From CAVPFA01 sp963703655 (lineage in GTDB: Bacteria; Actinomycetota; Acidimicrobiia; Acidimicrobiales; Bog-793), in the NCBI GenBank assembly GCA_963703655.1, contig CAVPFA010000006.1, positions 248,001 through 312,000 on the forward strand: DNA of 64,000 nt. The letters are read 5' to 3'. Within the stretch, counting starts at the first letter, position 1. Every line of letters starts with the position of its first letter. Of the stretch, positions 11,616-19,161 are shown piece by piece. A program made the translations under genes and the position numbers. The notes beneath the pieces are model-generated. The model was not told where the DNA came from. It saw only the letters and a program-made list of their open reading frames with translations, and did not search any database.

Positions 11616-11920
11616 CGGCATCCTCCCTCTTCTAGCGGCAAAGGCTAATGACACGGTGGGCGGACGTGCACCAGCCGGAGACCGACGGTGCTCCGAGCGA
11701 CTGCGCGGCTCGGGCCGCCTTGAGATGTACGCCCGAGTCATAGCTGGATCTTCGCCGGGCGAGAGCCGGGAAACATATCCCACCAGCCGCTCGAGTGACC
11801 GCCCGCGCGGACTCCTGCCCTCCAGCGCCGCCGGGGGGAGGCACCCAGGCAACGAGCCTGCCTTTCGGGTCGGGCCGCTGAGCCCGTAACCGAACGGCTC
11901 AACTACAGTGCTGCAGTCGA
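11616..11920. other. Intergenic region between the cyclase operon and tRNA-Pro
   Basis: About 300 bp separates the leftward cyclase operon from the rightward tRNA. It must carry the promoters of both. No protein-like reading frame, strong hairpin or clear -35/-10 pair was found by eye. Confidence 0.5.
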
Positions 11921-11998
11921 CGGGCTGTGGCGCAGCTTGGTTAGCGCGCTTGACTGGGGGTCAAGAGGTCCCGGGTTCAAATCCCGGCAGCCCGACCA
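11921..11998 (+). tRNA. tRNA-Pro (anticodon GGG), attachment site of the island
   Basis: The acceptor CGGGCTG pairs with CAGCCCG. The anticodon stem CTTGA/TCAAG encloses the loop CTGGGGG (anticodon GGG, codon CCC). The T arm is CCGGG-TTCAAAT-CCCGG. Discriminator A is followed by encoded CCA (11996-11998). The 3' part from 11953 is the left attachment core of the mobile element. The final CA of the CCA lies outside the duplicated core, so it was apparently supplied by the element. Confidence 0.95.
11953..11996 (+). repeat. Left attachment core (attL), 44-bp direct repeat
   Basis: It begins ACTGGGGGTC inside the tRNA anticodon arm and ends CAGCCCGAC. It is identical over all 44 positions to 28247-28290. 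The flanking bases differ (G versus A before, C versus T after), which fixes the limits of the repeat. Confidence 0.95.
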
Positions 11999-12054
11999 CA
12001 AAGTCCCTGGTAGATGGCATATAGCTACGGGCCATGAGCGAGTGAAACACCTCT

Positions 12055-12086
12055 GTGAGAACCTGCTGAGAACCAAGCGTTCTCAC
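12055..12086 (+). promoter_or_regulatory. GAGAACC arm-type repeats upstream of integrase
   Basis: GTGAGAACC at 12055 and a second GAGAACC at 12068 are spaced 11 bp, one helical turn. They are followed by the inverted copy GTTCTCAC at 12079-12086, which abuts the integrase ribosome site. The same tandem motif recurs near the right end (28087-28107). This fits integrase arm binding and/or autoregulation (inference). Confidence 0.6.
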
Positions 12087-12095
12087 GGAGGTGCG

Positions 12096-13250
12096 ATGCC
12101 AGCACGACCTGAAGGTGTCTACGCCGACAACCGGGGCCAGTGGTACCTCAAGGTCACCCTCGGCCGAGACCCGCTCACCGGCAGACGGGAGCAGATCACG
12201 CGGCGCGGGTTTGCCACCGCGACCGAGGCGGCCAAGGCTCGGCGGGAGCTGATCAGGAAGCTCGATGCCGGTCTCGTCAAGCCGAGCGTGGGCGCGCTCA
12301 CGGTCAACGAGCTACTCGACCTCTACCTGGACGGGATCGATGCCGACCAGCGCCTTTCACCGAAGACGCGCCACGACTATCGCGTCTACGCCGAGACCTA
12401 CGTGCGGAGGTTTCTCGGCACGCACAAGGTGCGCGACGTCACACCGGAAGTGATCCTTACCTGGCAGCGCAAGCTTCTCGCCGAAGGTGGAGCCAAGGAC
12501 GCCAAGCCCCTGGCCCCGAACACGATCCGCCTTGCTCGAGCGCCCCTCGCCGGCGCTTTCAAGCTCGCCACGTCGAGCGGGATCGTGGCGGTGGACCCGC
12601 TTCTGCACACTCCACAGCCGAAGGCCCGGCGCTCGGTTCCGCGCCACTGGAGCCCCGAGCAGGCCCGGGAGTTCCTCTCCTTGATGGAAGGGGACCGCAC
12701 ATACCCCGTCTGGGCGTTCTTGATGGGAGCAGGACTGCGGATCGGCGAGCTCGTGGCTCTCCGGTGGCGCAATGTCGACCTCGTCGATGGCACCGTCGCA
12801 GTCGTCGAGTTCTCCACCTATCTCGGGAACGAGGTTGTTGCCTCCTCCGGCAAGAGCCGCGATGCGATCCGTCGCATCGACATCGACAAAGCGCTCGCCG
12901 GCGTCTTGCGTACCCAGCGTGCGCAGCAGGCCAGGGAGCGACTGGCCACCGACTCCTACGAGGGGAGCGATCACGTGTTCACGCGCCCCGCCGGAGGGCC
13001 CTACCACCCCCAGTATCTGTCTCGCCTGCTCGGTCGCTTCAGCGAGGAGCTCGGCCTGCCTCGGCTCACGGCTCACGGGCTCAGGCACACATGCGCAACG
13101 CTCATGCTCGCCAACGGCGTGCCACCGAAGGTCGCCGCCGAGCGCCTCGGGCATTCGGACCCTTCGCTCTTCATGAACCTCTACAGCCACGTCACGCCGT
13201 CGATGCAACGCGAAGCGGCGGAGAAGATCGGGGCGGCGCTGTTCGACTGA
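12096..13250 (+). CDS. Tyrosine recombinase/integrase of the element
   Basis: 384 aa. An N-terminal arm-binding region (GVYADNRGQWYLKVTLG) is followed by a SAM-like core-binding domain (~70-150) and the catalytic domain. The catalytic set is complete: Arg in AGLRIGELVALRW, HGLRHT around residue 327, GHSD, and the Tyr nucleophile in LYSHV near 363. The ATG at 12096 follows ACGGAGG. The frame is open further upstream into the tRNA, but that part would translate tRNA sequence. It reads away from the attL site next to it and should catalyse integration and excision at tRNA-Pro. Confidence 0.95.
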   Translation: MPARPEGVYADNRGQWYLKVTLGRDPLTGRREQITRRGFATATEAAKARRELIRKLDAGLVKPSVGALTVNELLDLYLDGIDADQRLSPKTRHDYRVYAETYVRRFLGTHKVRDVTPEVILTWQRKLLAEGGAKDAKPLAPNTIRLARAPLAGAFKLATSSGIVAVDPLLHTPQPKARRSVPRHWSPEQAREFLSLMEGDRTYPVWAFLMGAGLRIGELVALRWRNVDLVDGTVAVVEFSTYLGNEVVASSGKSRDAIRRIDIDKALAGVLRTQRAQQARERLATDSYEGSDHVFTRPAGGPYHPQYLSRLLGRFSEELGLPRLTAHGLRHTCATLMLANGVPPKVAAERLGHSDPSLFMNLYSHVTPSMQREAAEKIGAALFD

Positions 13251-13442
13251 GGTGTGGTGCGGGCGGCCGGCCGCCGCACTCGCGGAACTGATGTCATCTG
13301 CTCGATGTGCCTTTCCCTGACGGAGAAGCAGCCATCTGCACCGATCAATCGTTCGGGACCTCTTCGCTAATCAGGCAAACTTCCGTGGGCTTTGCAGAGA
13401 AAGGGACCTATATACCTCGTGGGCCCGTGGGCGGGCCAGGAT

Positions 13443-14276
13443 ATGCGCGTGTCCTACGATCCGACCATCTACAAGGGCAGCGCCACTCACTATGCTGTCG
13501 GCCGTCCGCCGTACAGCCGCGAGCTCGAAGCGGTCCTTGCTGAGGCTGTCGGTCTCGACGGGCGGGGCCGACTCCTCGACGTCGGGTGTGGGCCAGGAGT
13601 CCTCGCGCTAAGGCTGGCCCACCTCTTCGAAGAGGCCGTCGGGCTTGATCCGGATCCGGACATGCTGACCGAAGCCCGCCGCCGGGGCGCGGAGCAGGGG
13701 ATCTCCAACGTCTGCTGGGTCCAGGCGCTGGCCGAGGATCTGCCTGGACCCGCGCTCGGGCCTTACCGGCTGGTCACATTCGGTCAGTCGTTTCACCGCA
13801 CCGCCGAGCACGAAGTCGCCGAGGTCGTGTACGACCTGCTGGATCGCGGGGGTGCCCTCGCTCTGATCGTGCATTCCGTGCCCGGCCGACCCGCTCCGGC
13901 GAGTCCCGGCTGCCCGCCCATCCCTCACGAGGAGATGGCAGAGTTGGTGCAGCGCTACCTAGGACCGATCCCGCGCTCTGGCAGGGGCTATGTCCAGCCC
14001 CGAGACCACACCTTTGAAGACGTCCTCGTCCGGACCCGATTCGGTGAACCGATCACCCTCTGGGCTCCAGGCGTACCTGACCTGGTGCGGGACACCGAGA
14101 GTGTCCTATCGGGCTACTTCTCGATGACAACGTCTGCGCCCCATCTGTTCGGGGACCGGATCGACGAGTTCGCCTCCGAGGCTCGAGCGCTTCTGCGCCA
14201 GCGCTCACCGAAGGGCCTCTTCTGGGACTGGCCGGGTGACACAGCCATCGTCTTAGCTTGCCCCCCCGCTGGCTGA
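13443..14276 (+). CDS. Class I SAM-dependent methyltransferase
   Basis: About 277 aa with the Rossmann motif LLDVGCGPGVLALRLA, then VGLDPDPDML (acidic end of beta-2) and ALAEDLP. It resembles small-molecule or ubiquinone/menaquinone-type methyltransferases of the Methyltransf_11/25 type. The N-terminus YDPTIYKGSATHYAVGRPPY is typical of this group. Chosen start: ATG at 13443 (MRVSYDP); the frame is open back to 13392. No strong ribosome site is visible. The substrate is unknown. It is cargo of the island, unconnected to its neighbours. Confidence 0.85.
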   Translation: MRVSYDPTIYKGSATHYAVGRPPYSRELEAVLAEAVGLDGRGRLLDVGCGPGVLALRLAHLFEEAVGLDPDPDMLTEARRRGAEQGISNVCWVQALAEDLPGPALGPYRLVTFGQSFHRTAEHEVAEVVYDLLDRGGALALIVHSVPGRPAPASPGCPPIPHEEMAELVQRYLGPIPRSGRGYVQPRDHTFEDVLVRTRFGEPITLWAPGVPDLVRDTESVLSGYFSMTTSAPHLFGDRIDEFASEARALLRQRSPKGLFWDWPGDTAIVLACPPAG

Positions 14277-14414
14277 CCCGGTCGCGTGACGACTCCGGCG
14301 CGCCGGGCGTTCTGCATTCGCATTCGCCCGCCTACAGGGGCCCGAGCTGATGTCGTTCGGTGCTCGCCGGGACGGCAACGACGCCGCGTGCAGATGAAAG
14401 GATCTGCGCTGTGA

Positions 14415-14786
14415 ATGCGGCCGGAAGAGACCGCCGGGACATGGAGTCATGAGATACCGAAGTACCTGATCTCGTTCGATGACGGCGCGATGACCTTCCC
14501 CGAGGAGGAGCTGCCCGACGTGGCCGAGGCCGCGCACGCAGTCGTCCAGGAGGCCACGGACGCCGGCGTGGGGGCATTCGGCGGCGGGCTGAAGAACCAC
14601 GAGGAGGCGAGCGTGGTGGCCACCGACGGGACGGTCACCGACGGCCCGTGCCCGGAGAGCAAGCAGTACCTCGGCGGATTCGCGGTCGTCGACGTGCCCT
14701 CACGCGAGGAGGCGCTGGAGTGGGCTGCGAAGATCGCCGTCGCCTGCTGCCGTGCTCAAGAGGTCCGCGAGTTCGTGCCTGACTGA
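14415..14786 (+). CDS. YCII/DGPF-domain protein
   Basis: The core KYLISFDDGAMTFPEEEL ... TDGPCPESKQYLGGFAVVDV matches the YCII-related fold, with the DGP-x-(A/P)E(T/S)K motif followed by a (G/A)GF strand. Helix EEALEWAAKIA completes the ferredoxin-like domain. Such proteins are small dimers of unclear enzymatic role, often near sigma factors. The natural start is unclear. The out-of-frame ATG at 14448 would fit the family start (M-x-Y-L) if one base were missing near 14463, so a small indel is possible. Confidence 0.7.
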   Translation: MRPEETAGTWSHEIPKYLISFDDGAMTFPEEELPDVAEAAHAVVQEATDAGVGAFGGGLKNHEEASVVATDGTVTDGPCPESKQYLGGFAVVDVPSREEALEWAAKIAVACCRAQEVREFVPD

Positions 14787-14804
14787 CCCGTCGGCGGACG
14801 CTCC

Positions 14805-14840
14805 GGCGAGCTCCGGCGCTCCTCGAGGCCTCAGCGGCCG
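14805..14840 (+). repeat. Imperfect direct repeat, left copy
   Basis: It shares 32 of 36 positions with 16712-16747 (both begin GGCGAGCTCC and end TCAGCGGCCG). The two copies flank the sigma/DUF4349 pair. Their origin is unknown: a past duplication or a small insertion module. Confidence 0.5.
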
Positions 14841-15012
14841 GCTACCGGGGCACTCGGCCGGCGTTCCGGGCACCCTGAGGCGATCGACCACGCGCCGAGC
14901 CGAGCTCGTCGACGTCGGCCGGGCCGAGCTTCGGGCTTACGCGAGCTTCGCGGCAATCGACCGGTGGGCACGACGGCGAAGGGCTGATCCCTCCGAGCAT
15001 CGCCGGTTCGGC

Positions 15013-16059
15013 TCAAACGAGGCGACGGCGGACGAAAGACCAGAGCAGTCGTCCGCCGAATAGGAGGAACAGCCCGATCACGACGATCAATACGACCGAG
15101 AAGAGCACGATCCCGGAGTCGGCGAGGAGCGTCGACAGGCCACCTTCGACGTGGGAGACCGCCTGGTGCCACGCCTTGGAAAAACGGCTAGGCGCTGAGG
15201 CGTGTGTCGCGCGCGCTCTCGGTATAGCGAGCGCAACGGTCAGGCTCGAGAAGCTGATCTCGTTCGCGAGAACGCGTTGTTGTGCCTGGAGCTGTTGGAT
15301 CTGGCTTTGCACCGACGTGATCTCGTTTTGGACCGAGAGCAGCGCTTGAATGGTGCCGGCCCTGGCGAACAGCGCTTCGAGCTGTGTTCGAGCTGCCTCG
15401 AGAGCGCTGATATGGGCACCGAGGTCCGCGACCTGACCGGTCACGTCGGTCGCGGTCGTGCTCAGGTGGTTCAAGGTGCCGAGTGACTCGGCCTCGCTCA
15501 CCGCCTTTTGGAATTTTCGAGCGGGAACACCGAGCACCACGGTGCCCCCAGGACTTGAGCCCGCGAGGGCCACATTGGAGGTCGAGACGTACCCGCCCAG
15601 TGACGTCGCGATCGCCTGCAGCTCGGCGACGACGTGACCGAGCGCGCTGTGGTCGACGTCGAGCGAGAGCGTGCCGGTGGTGATGATCTTTTGCGAGCCT
15701 GCCGACGCGGTGCTGCTAGCCGAAGACGGCTCGTTCGATTTTGTGGCACCCGCGCTCGCTTGTAGCCCGTCGAATCCGGGGGCGGCCAGGGGGAGTGCGT
15801 GTGCATTGCGCGCGATGCTCGGGGGCGAAGAGGACGACGACACTGCGACGACGATCACGATGGCGAGCACTGCCGCGGCGCCGAGCGCCGAGATCGCGAA
15901 GCCGCGTGGGTGCCTGCGGGCCTTGGCGATCGGTGAAGCGACCCATGGGGGGTCGATCTCGACACGGGCCGCCGCCAAGATCGCATCGGCGGCCGTCGGC
16001 TCGGGAATTGTCTCGGCCGCCTCGGCGATCAGCGCGGAGAACTCCTCATCGGTGATCAT
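15013..16059 (-). CDS. DUF4349 membrane protein, probable partner of the ECF sigma factor
   Basis: 348 aa. A cytosolic N-terminus (~1-50) is followed by a membrane helix (GFAISALGAAAVLAIVIVVAV), a low-complexity Ser/Ala linker, and a DUF4349 domain (ITTGTLSLDVD ... LGGYVSTSN ... GVPARKF). A coiled coil (about 215-260, rich in Gln/Ala/Leu) and a C-terminal membrane helix ending RRRLV complete it. The ATG overlaps the sigma-factor stop (ATGA), so the two are translationally coupled. By position it should act as a membrane anti-sigma or sensor; no classical zinc anti-sigma HxxxCxxC motif is visible. Confidence 0.8.
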   Translation of the reverse strand: MITDEEFSALIAEAAETIPEPTAADAILAAARVEIDPPWVASPIAKARRHPRGFAISALGAAAVLAIVIVVAVSSSSSPPSIARNAHALPLAAPGFDGLQASAGATKSNEPSSASSTASAGSQKIITTGTLSLDVDHSALGHVVAELQAIATSLGGYVSTSNVALAGSSPGGTVVLGVPARKFQKAVSEAESLGTLNHLSTTATDVTGQVADLGAHISALEAARTQLEALFARAGTIQALLSVQNEITSVQSQIQQLQAQQRVLANEISFSSLTVALAIPRARATHASAPSRFSKAWHQAVSHVEGGLSTLLADSGIVLFSVVLIVVIGLFLLFGGRLLWSFVRRRLV

Positions 16060-16616
16060 TTCGCCCCCTCTTGGCTACTGCTTGAAAGTCCGAGCCCGAG
16101 ATGGGCGAGCCGTGGGTCGTCGGCAAGCAGCCGCCGTGCCTCATGAAGCCGCGATTTCACCGTGCCCGGGCGTCTACGGATCGCCGTCGCGATCTCCTTC
16201 TCGCTCAGTCCGGCGTAGTAACGAAGCACGAGTGGCGCTCGGAGCCCAGTGGGAAGTGACAGGATCGCTTGGCGCACGAGCGAGGCACGGTCGCGTTGGT
16301 CAGCGAGCTCGTCAGGTGTGGGATCGCTCGAGACGACCGCGTCGAGCGCGTCTTGAGGGGCCCTCCTGCCGTCGTGTCTGGCCTCGGTACGTGCCGAGGA
16401 ATAGCAGGCGTTCACGACGACCCGGTAGATCCATGGGCGCAGTCCGTCTCCTTGTGGGAGGGCGTCTCGAAATCTCCAGAGGCGCAGGAACGCCTCCTGA
16501 ACGGCATCGTCGACTTTCGCGGCGTCACCGAGGAGGAGCGCGGCTGTGCGGTACGCGGGCGCGTACCATTGCTGCAGGAGTTCCTCGAGCTCGCTCGGAT
16601 TGGTGTCGGTAACCAC
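16056..16616 (-). CDS. ECF RNA polymerase sigma factor
   Basis: 186 aa with sigma region 2 (QQWYAPAYRTAALLLGDAAKVDDAVQEAFLRLWRF, with the DDAVQEAF signature) and region 4 (LPTGLRAPLVLRYYAGLSEKEIATAIRRRPGTVKSRLHEARRLL). GTG start at 16616. It overlaps the downstream DUF4349 gene by 4 bp. Carriage of a sigma factor on a tRNA-integrated element implies that the element can redirect host transcription. Target promoters are unknown. Confidence 0.92.
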   Translation of the reverse strand: MVTDTNPSELEELLQQWYAPAYRTAALLLGDAAKVDDAVQEAFLRLWRFRDALPQGDGLRPWIYRVVVNACYSSARTEARHDGRRAPQDALDAVVSSDPTPDELADQRDRASLVRQAILSLPTGLRAPLVLRYYAGLSEKEIATAIRRRPGTVKSRLHEARRLLADDPRLAHLGLGLSSSSQEGAK

Positions 16617-16919
16617 GTCTCTAAGACGCTACGGCGCCACAGAAGGTTCGATTTCCCACCTGAGCAGGCACGACATCGCTCGACAGCTTGGCCGCCAAAT
16701 GCGGGCGGTGCGGCGAGCTCCCGAGTTCCTCGAGGCTTCAGCGGCCGCCTGGCCCTCGCCGGCGACGGGCACGAGTGGACTCGCACCTCGAGCTTCGCGA
16801 CTGCTTCGGCACGGCACCATGGTGATACCCCGTTCGACTGAAGTGGACATTTGGGGATAGGGGGTAGCCATGTAACCGGACAAGCCCCTGCCGGAGAGGT
16901 GCGCCGGCGTGACCCCCGA
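16617..16919. other. Intergenic region with right copy of a 36-bp repeat
   Basis: No coding potential was recognised. Bases 16712-16747 repeat 14805-14840 (32/36). Near 16851 lies TTTGGGGATAG, which recurs at 18153 beyond the hydrolase-like gene. The region should carry the promoter of the sigma/DUF4349 operon. Confidence 0.5.
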
Positions 16920-17972
16920 TCAGTGACCGGCGAAGTGGTGCGCCACCGCGGCGAACGCCTCCTTGGGCTCCCAGGGCATGTCCGGGTAGACGATCCCGTG
17001 GCGCCCGTCGGGCAAGGACTTCACGAGTGACATGGAGTCCATGTCGAGGTCGTAGCGAGGATCGTCGTCGGTGTAGGCCCCGGGTGTCACGAAGGTCGAC
17101 AGCAAGGCGCCGGCCACCCCTGAGCGTTCGAGTTCGTCGAGGGTATCGGCGAGCTCGCGGGCCTGCATGGCTTCGTCACGCTGGAACGTCCCCTTCAGAC
17201 GCGGCCGGACGAAACGCCCGATCACCGGTCGCGTGTGGAGCCACAGCCGGGTGGTGTCGGTGACCCCGAACCCCAGGGCGCCGGAGCTCTCGGCACCACG
17301 GAAGGTGCGCATCCCGAACTCGGTGATGATCACCGGCTTGCCCATTGAGAGGAAAGGTTCGAGCATCTCTGCGTAGCGGTCCTTGGTGCGGGCCTCGCGG
17401 TAGTGATCGACGCCAACGTAGTCGAAGGGCCCCCAGTCCACCTGCTCGAAGGTGAGCGAGGCGTAGGTAAGGGGGCCACCGAATACGGCGCGCAATCTGG
17501 GCATCAGGACAGCCAGGTACTCATCGAGCCTCCCGTTGCTCAGCAGTACCGGGTCTGCCTTGAGGCGTTGCAGGCGCTCGGTCACGCTTTTGCCGACGAT
17601 TAGCCCCGGTGTGAAGAGCGTGAGCTCGCTGCCGGCGACGAAGACCACACGCCCCGGATGGGCCGTGTGCAGCGGTCCGGCCGCCTGGGCCGCTGCGACC
17701 ACTCGAGCCACAGTTTCCTCCAGCGAGTACTCGAAGAAGGCCGGGGAGAACCACACCTCGAGTCCGAGTCCGAGCGCGATTTCGGCGACAGCCGTCAAGC
17801 GTCCAACGTCACTGCCCACGATCCGCACGGCGTTGGCGTGCAGGTCGTCCCCGACGATCTCGAGCTCGCGCCGCACCACCGACATGTCGAGTGCGGTCCG
17901 GCGCGTCGAGATCGCGTAGCCCGGGCCGCGGAACATGGTTCCCGTGTCGTAGTGAACTCCCTGGTGCTGCAC
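16920..17972 (-). CDS. Glycoside-hydrolase-like TIM-barrel protein
   Basis: 350 aa with barrel-like beta-alpha units. NAVRIVGSD (early strand), LGLGLEVWFSPAFFEYSL, and PFDYVGVDHYREA are followed by PVIITEFGMRTFRGAE, whose TEFG motif matches the nucleophile strand of clan GH-A hydrolases. The N-terminus HQGVHYDTGTMFRGPGY is a distinctive conserved-looking opening. No signal peptide is seen, so it is probably cytosolic. The substrate cannot be inferred. It stands alone on the minus strand. Confidence 0.6.
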   Translation of the reverse strand: MQHQGVHYDTGTMFRGPGYAISTRRTALDMSVVRRELEIVGDDLHANAVRIVGSDVGRLTAVAEIALGLGLEVWFSPAFFEYSLEETVARVVAAAQAAGPLHTAHPGRVVFVAGSELTLFTPGLIVGKSVTERLQRLKADPVLLSNGRLDEYLAVLMPRLRAVFGGPLTYASLTFEQVDWGPFDYVGVDHYREARTKDRYAEMLEPFLSMGKPVIITEFGMRTFRGAESSGALGFGVTDTTRLWLHTRPVIGRFVRPRLKGTFQRDEAMQARELADTLDELERSGVAGALLSTFVTPGAYTDDDPRYDLDMDSMSLVKSLPDGRHGIVYPDMPWEPKEAFAAVAHHFAGH

Positions 17973-18229
17973 GTCGCGTCGATCCTCGCGCCCAGCCGCC
18001 TACGAGGTGCGGATCACGTCGTAGGGCCCCATCGGCATGGTCTCATCGCGGAGCCCCTGGCCTCGAGCGCAGTCGTCCGGGGGCCGCCACTCCGAGACGT
18101 CATCCGGCGCACGTCTCCAAGCAGGGTTTGTCCGGTGGCATGAATACCCCCTTTGGGGATAGTCCGGCGCGGTGGTGACCAGGCCAAACGGCGTGGCGTT
18201 GACGAAGGCCCAAAAAGGAGGGATTCGGC

Positions 18230-18373
18230 ATGGCCAAGGATCGCCCTGGCTACTTTCAGGTTACCTCGCAGGGCTCTTCCGGTTGGCACTGGCAACTTGT
18301 GACCGACACGGGTCAGATCATTGCCAGCTCGGACCTGCCCATCGTCAGCGCCGAGCGGAACCCCATTATCTAG
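18230..18373 (+). CDS. Minimal DUF1508/YegP-like protein (47 aa)
   Basis: A very short gene with an excellent ribosome site (AAAGGAGG at 18214-18221, 8 nt before the ATG). The product MAKDRPGYFQVTSQ ... GWHWQLVTDTGQIIASSD matches the single DUF1508 repeat (F-x(4-8)-W-x-W-x-L, then NG/TG-x-IIA-x-S). YegP proteins usually carry two repeats; this one has a single repeat. Function of the family is unknown. It is an isolated transcription unit between two minus-strand genes. Confidence 0.75.
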   Translation: MAKDRPGYFQVTSQGSSGWHWQLVTDTGQIIASSDLPIVSAERNPII

Positions 18374-18554
18374 GGCGCAGCGTCCGCACACAGTGACGCA
18401 GACGAAGTTGCCTTGCGTGGGCTGTTGGGCATGCCCCCGAATCCCGACACTCAGCGAAGGGCTTCCGTCGCCCCGCTCGCCGGCGCTGTGCCGTTGTTGA
18501 GGCGGGCGAACCAATGTGACGTTGTTTCGGAGTGCTGGCCCCCCGACGTCGCTC

Positions 18555-19076
18555 TCAGCAGTCGAACACCGACCAGCAGATGTCGTTACGCAACTGCTGG
18601 TCGTCGAGTACGAGCTCGCGAATCGCCTCAAGAAGCTGATCGCGCTGCCACCGGCACTCGAGTCGCCCTGCGCTCGCGCCCTCTCCTTCCGGCGCGGCAG
18701 CACGTGCGGCCTTGATCGCATAGGCGGCCGCACCGAGCTCGTGCGCGGCAACGTGTGCGACGCACGCGGCCTGGCCGGCAGCGTACGCGGCATGCCGTGG
18801 CGCCCCACGCAGGTCTCTGGCCGCGCCGTTTGCATGGCCGCCCGCCGTACGAGCCTGGGTCATCGTGATCTCGCCGCTCGCCCAGCCCCGCCCGAGTTCG
18901 ATCGCGCGACGAGGGCGACTGTCGCCTGGGCGCGCCTGCTCGAAGTGGTACAGCACATGCTCGGCGCAGGCGGCCGCCCACAGTGCGAGGAGCTGGTGAT
19001 CCGAATCGGTGAGGGTCCCACCGCGGCGGATCGTCACGAAACGAGGGTCGCGGTCTTTCGGGAGGATCACACTCAT
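18555..19076 (-). CDS. Imm-5-like putative immunity protein
   Basis: 173 aa, mostly helical. LLALWAAACAEHVLYHFEQARPGDSRPRRAIELGRGWASGE, then repeated Ala/His helices (AAGQAACVAHVAAHELGAAAYAIKAAR), matches the family annotated as putative immunity protein (Imm-5 type), which is often orphan. The start ATG follows AAGGGGAG. No cognate polymorphic toxin is adjacent, so an immunity role is by family name only. Confidence 0.65.
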   Translation of the reverse strand: MSVILPKDRDPRFVTIRRGGTLTDSDHQLLALWAAACAEHVLYHFEQARPGDSRPRRAIELGRGWASGEITMTQARTAGGHANGAARDLRGAPRHAAYAAGQAACVAHVAAHELGAAAYAIKAARAAAPEGEGASAGRLECRWQRDQLLEAIRELVLDDQQLRNDICWSVFDC

Positions 19077-19161
19077 GCTCCCCTTCTGTTAGCTCGCAGT
19101 TCCGGTCTCGCTGCGGAAATAATCGATCCGCGCGGTTCTACGTCGTTGCCCAACGGGCTCT

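Noticed and set aside
9585..11648. A 687-codon open frame on the plus strand
   Set aside because: It is antisense to the intact cyclase-ATPase gene, has no ribosome site and no recognisable domain; it reflects the high-GC codon pattern of the real gene.
11615..11852. N-terminal extension of the third cyclase-ATPase protein
   Set aside because: Arg/Pro-rich, absent from the two siblings, and GGGAGG fits the ATG at 11615.
18139..18165. Short hairpin TACCCC-CTTT-GGGGATA as a terminator or regulatory RNA
   Set aside because: The stem is only 6-7 bp with no T-run, and a related sequence at 16851 is not hairpin-forming, so a function cannot be supported.
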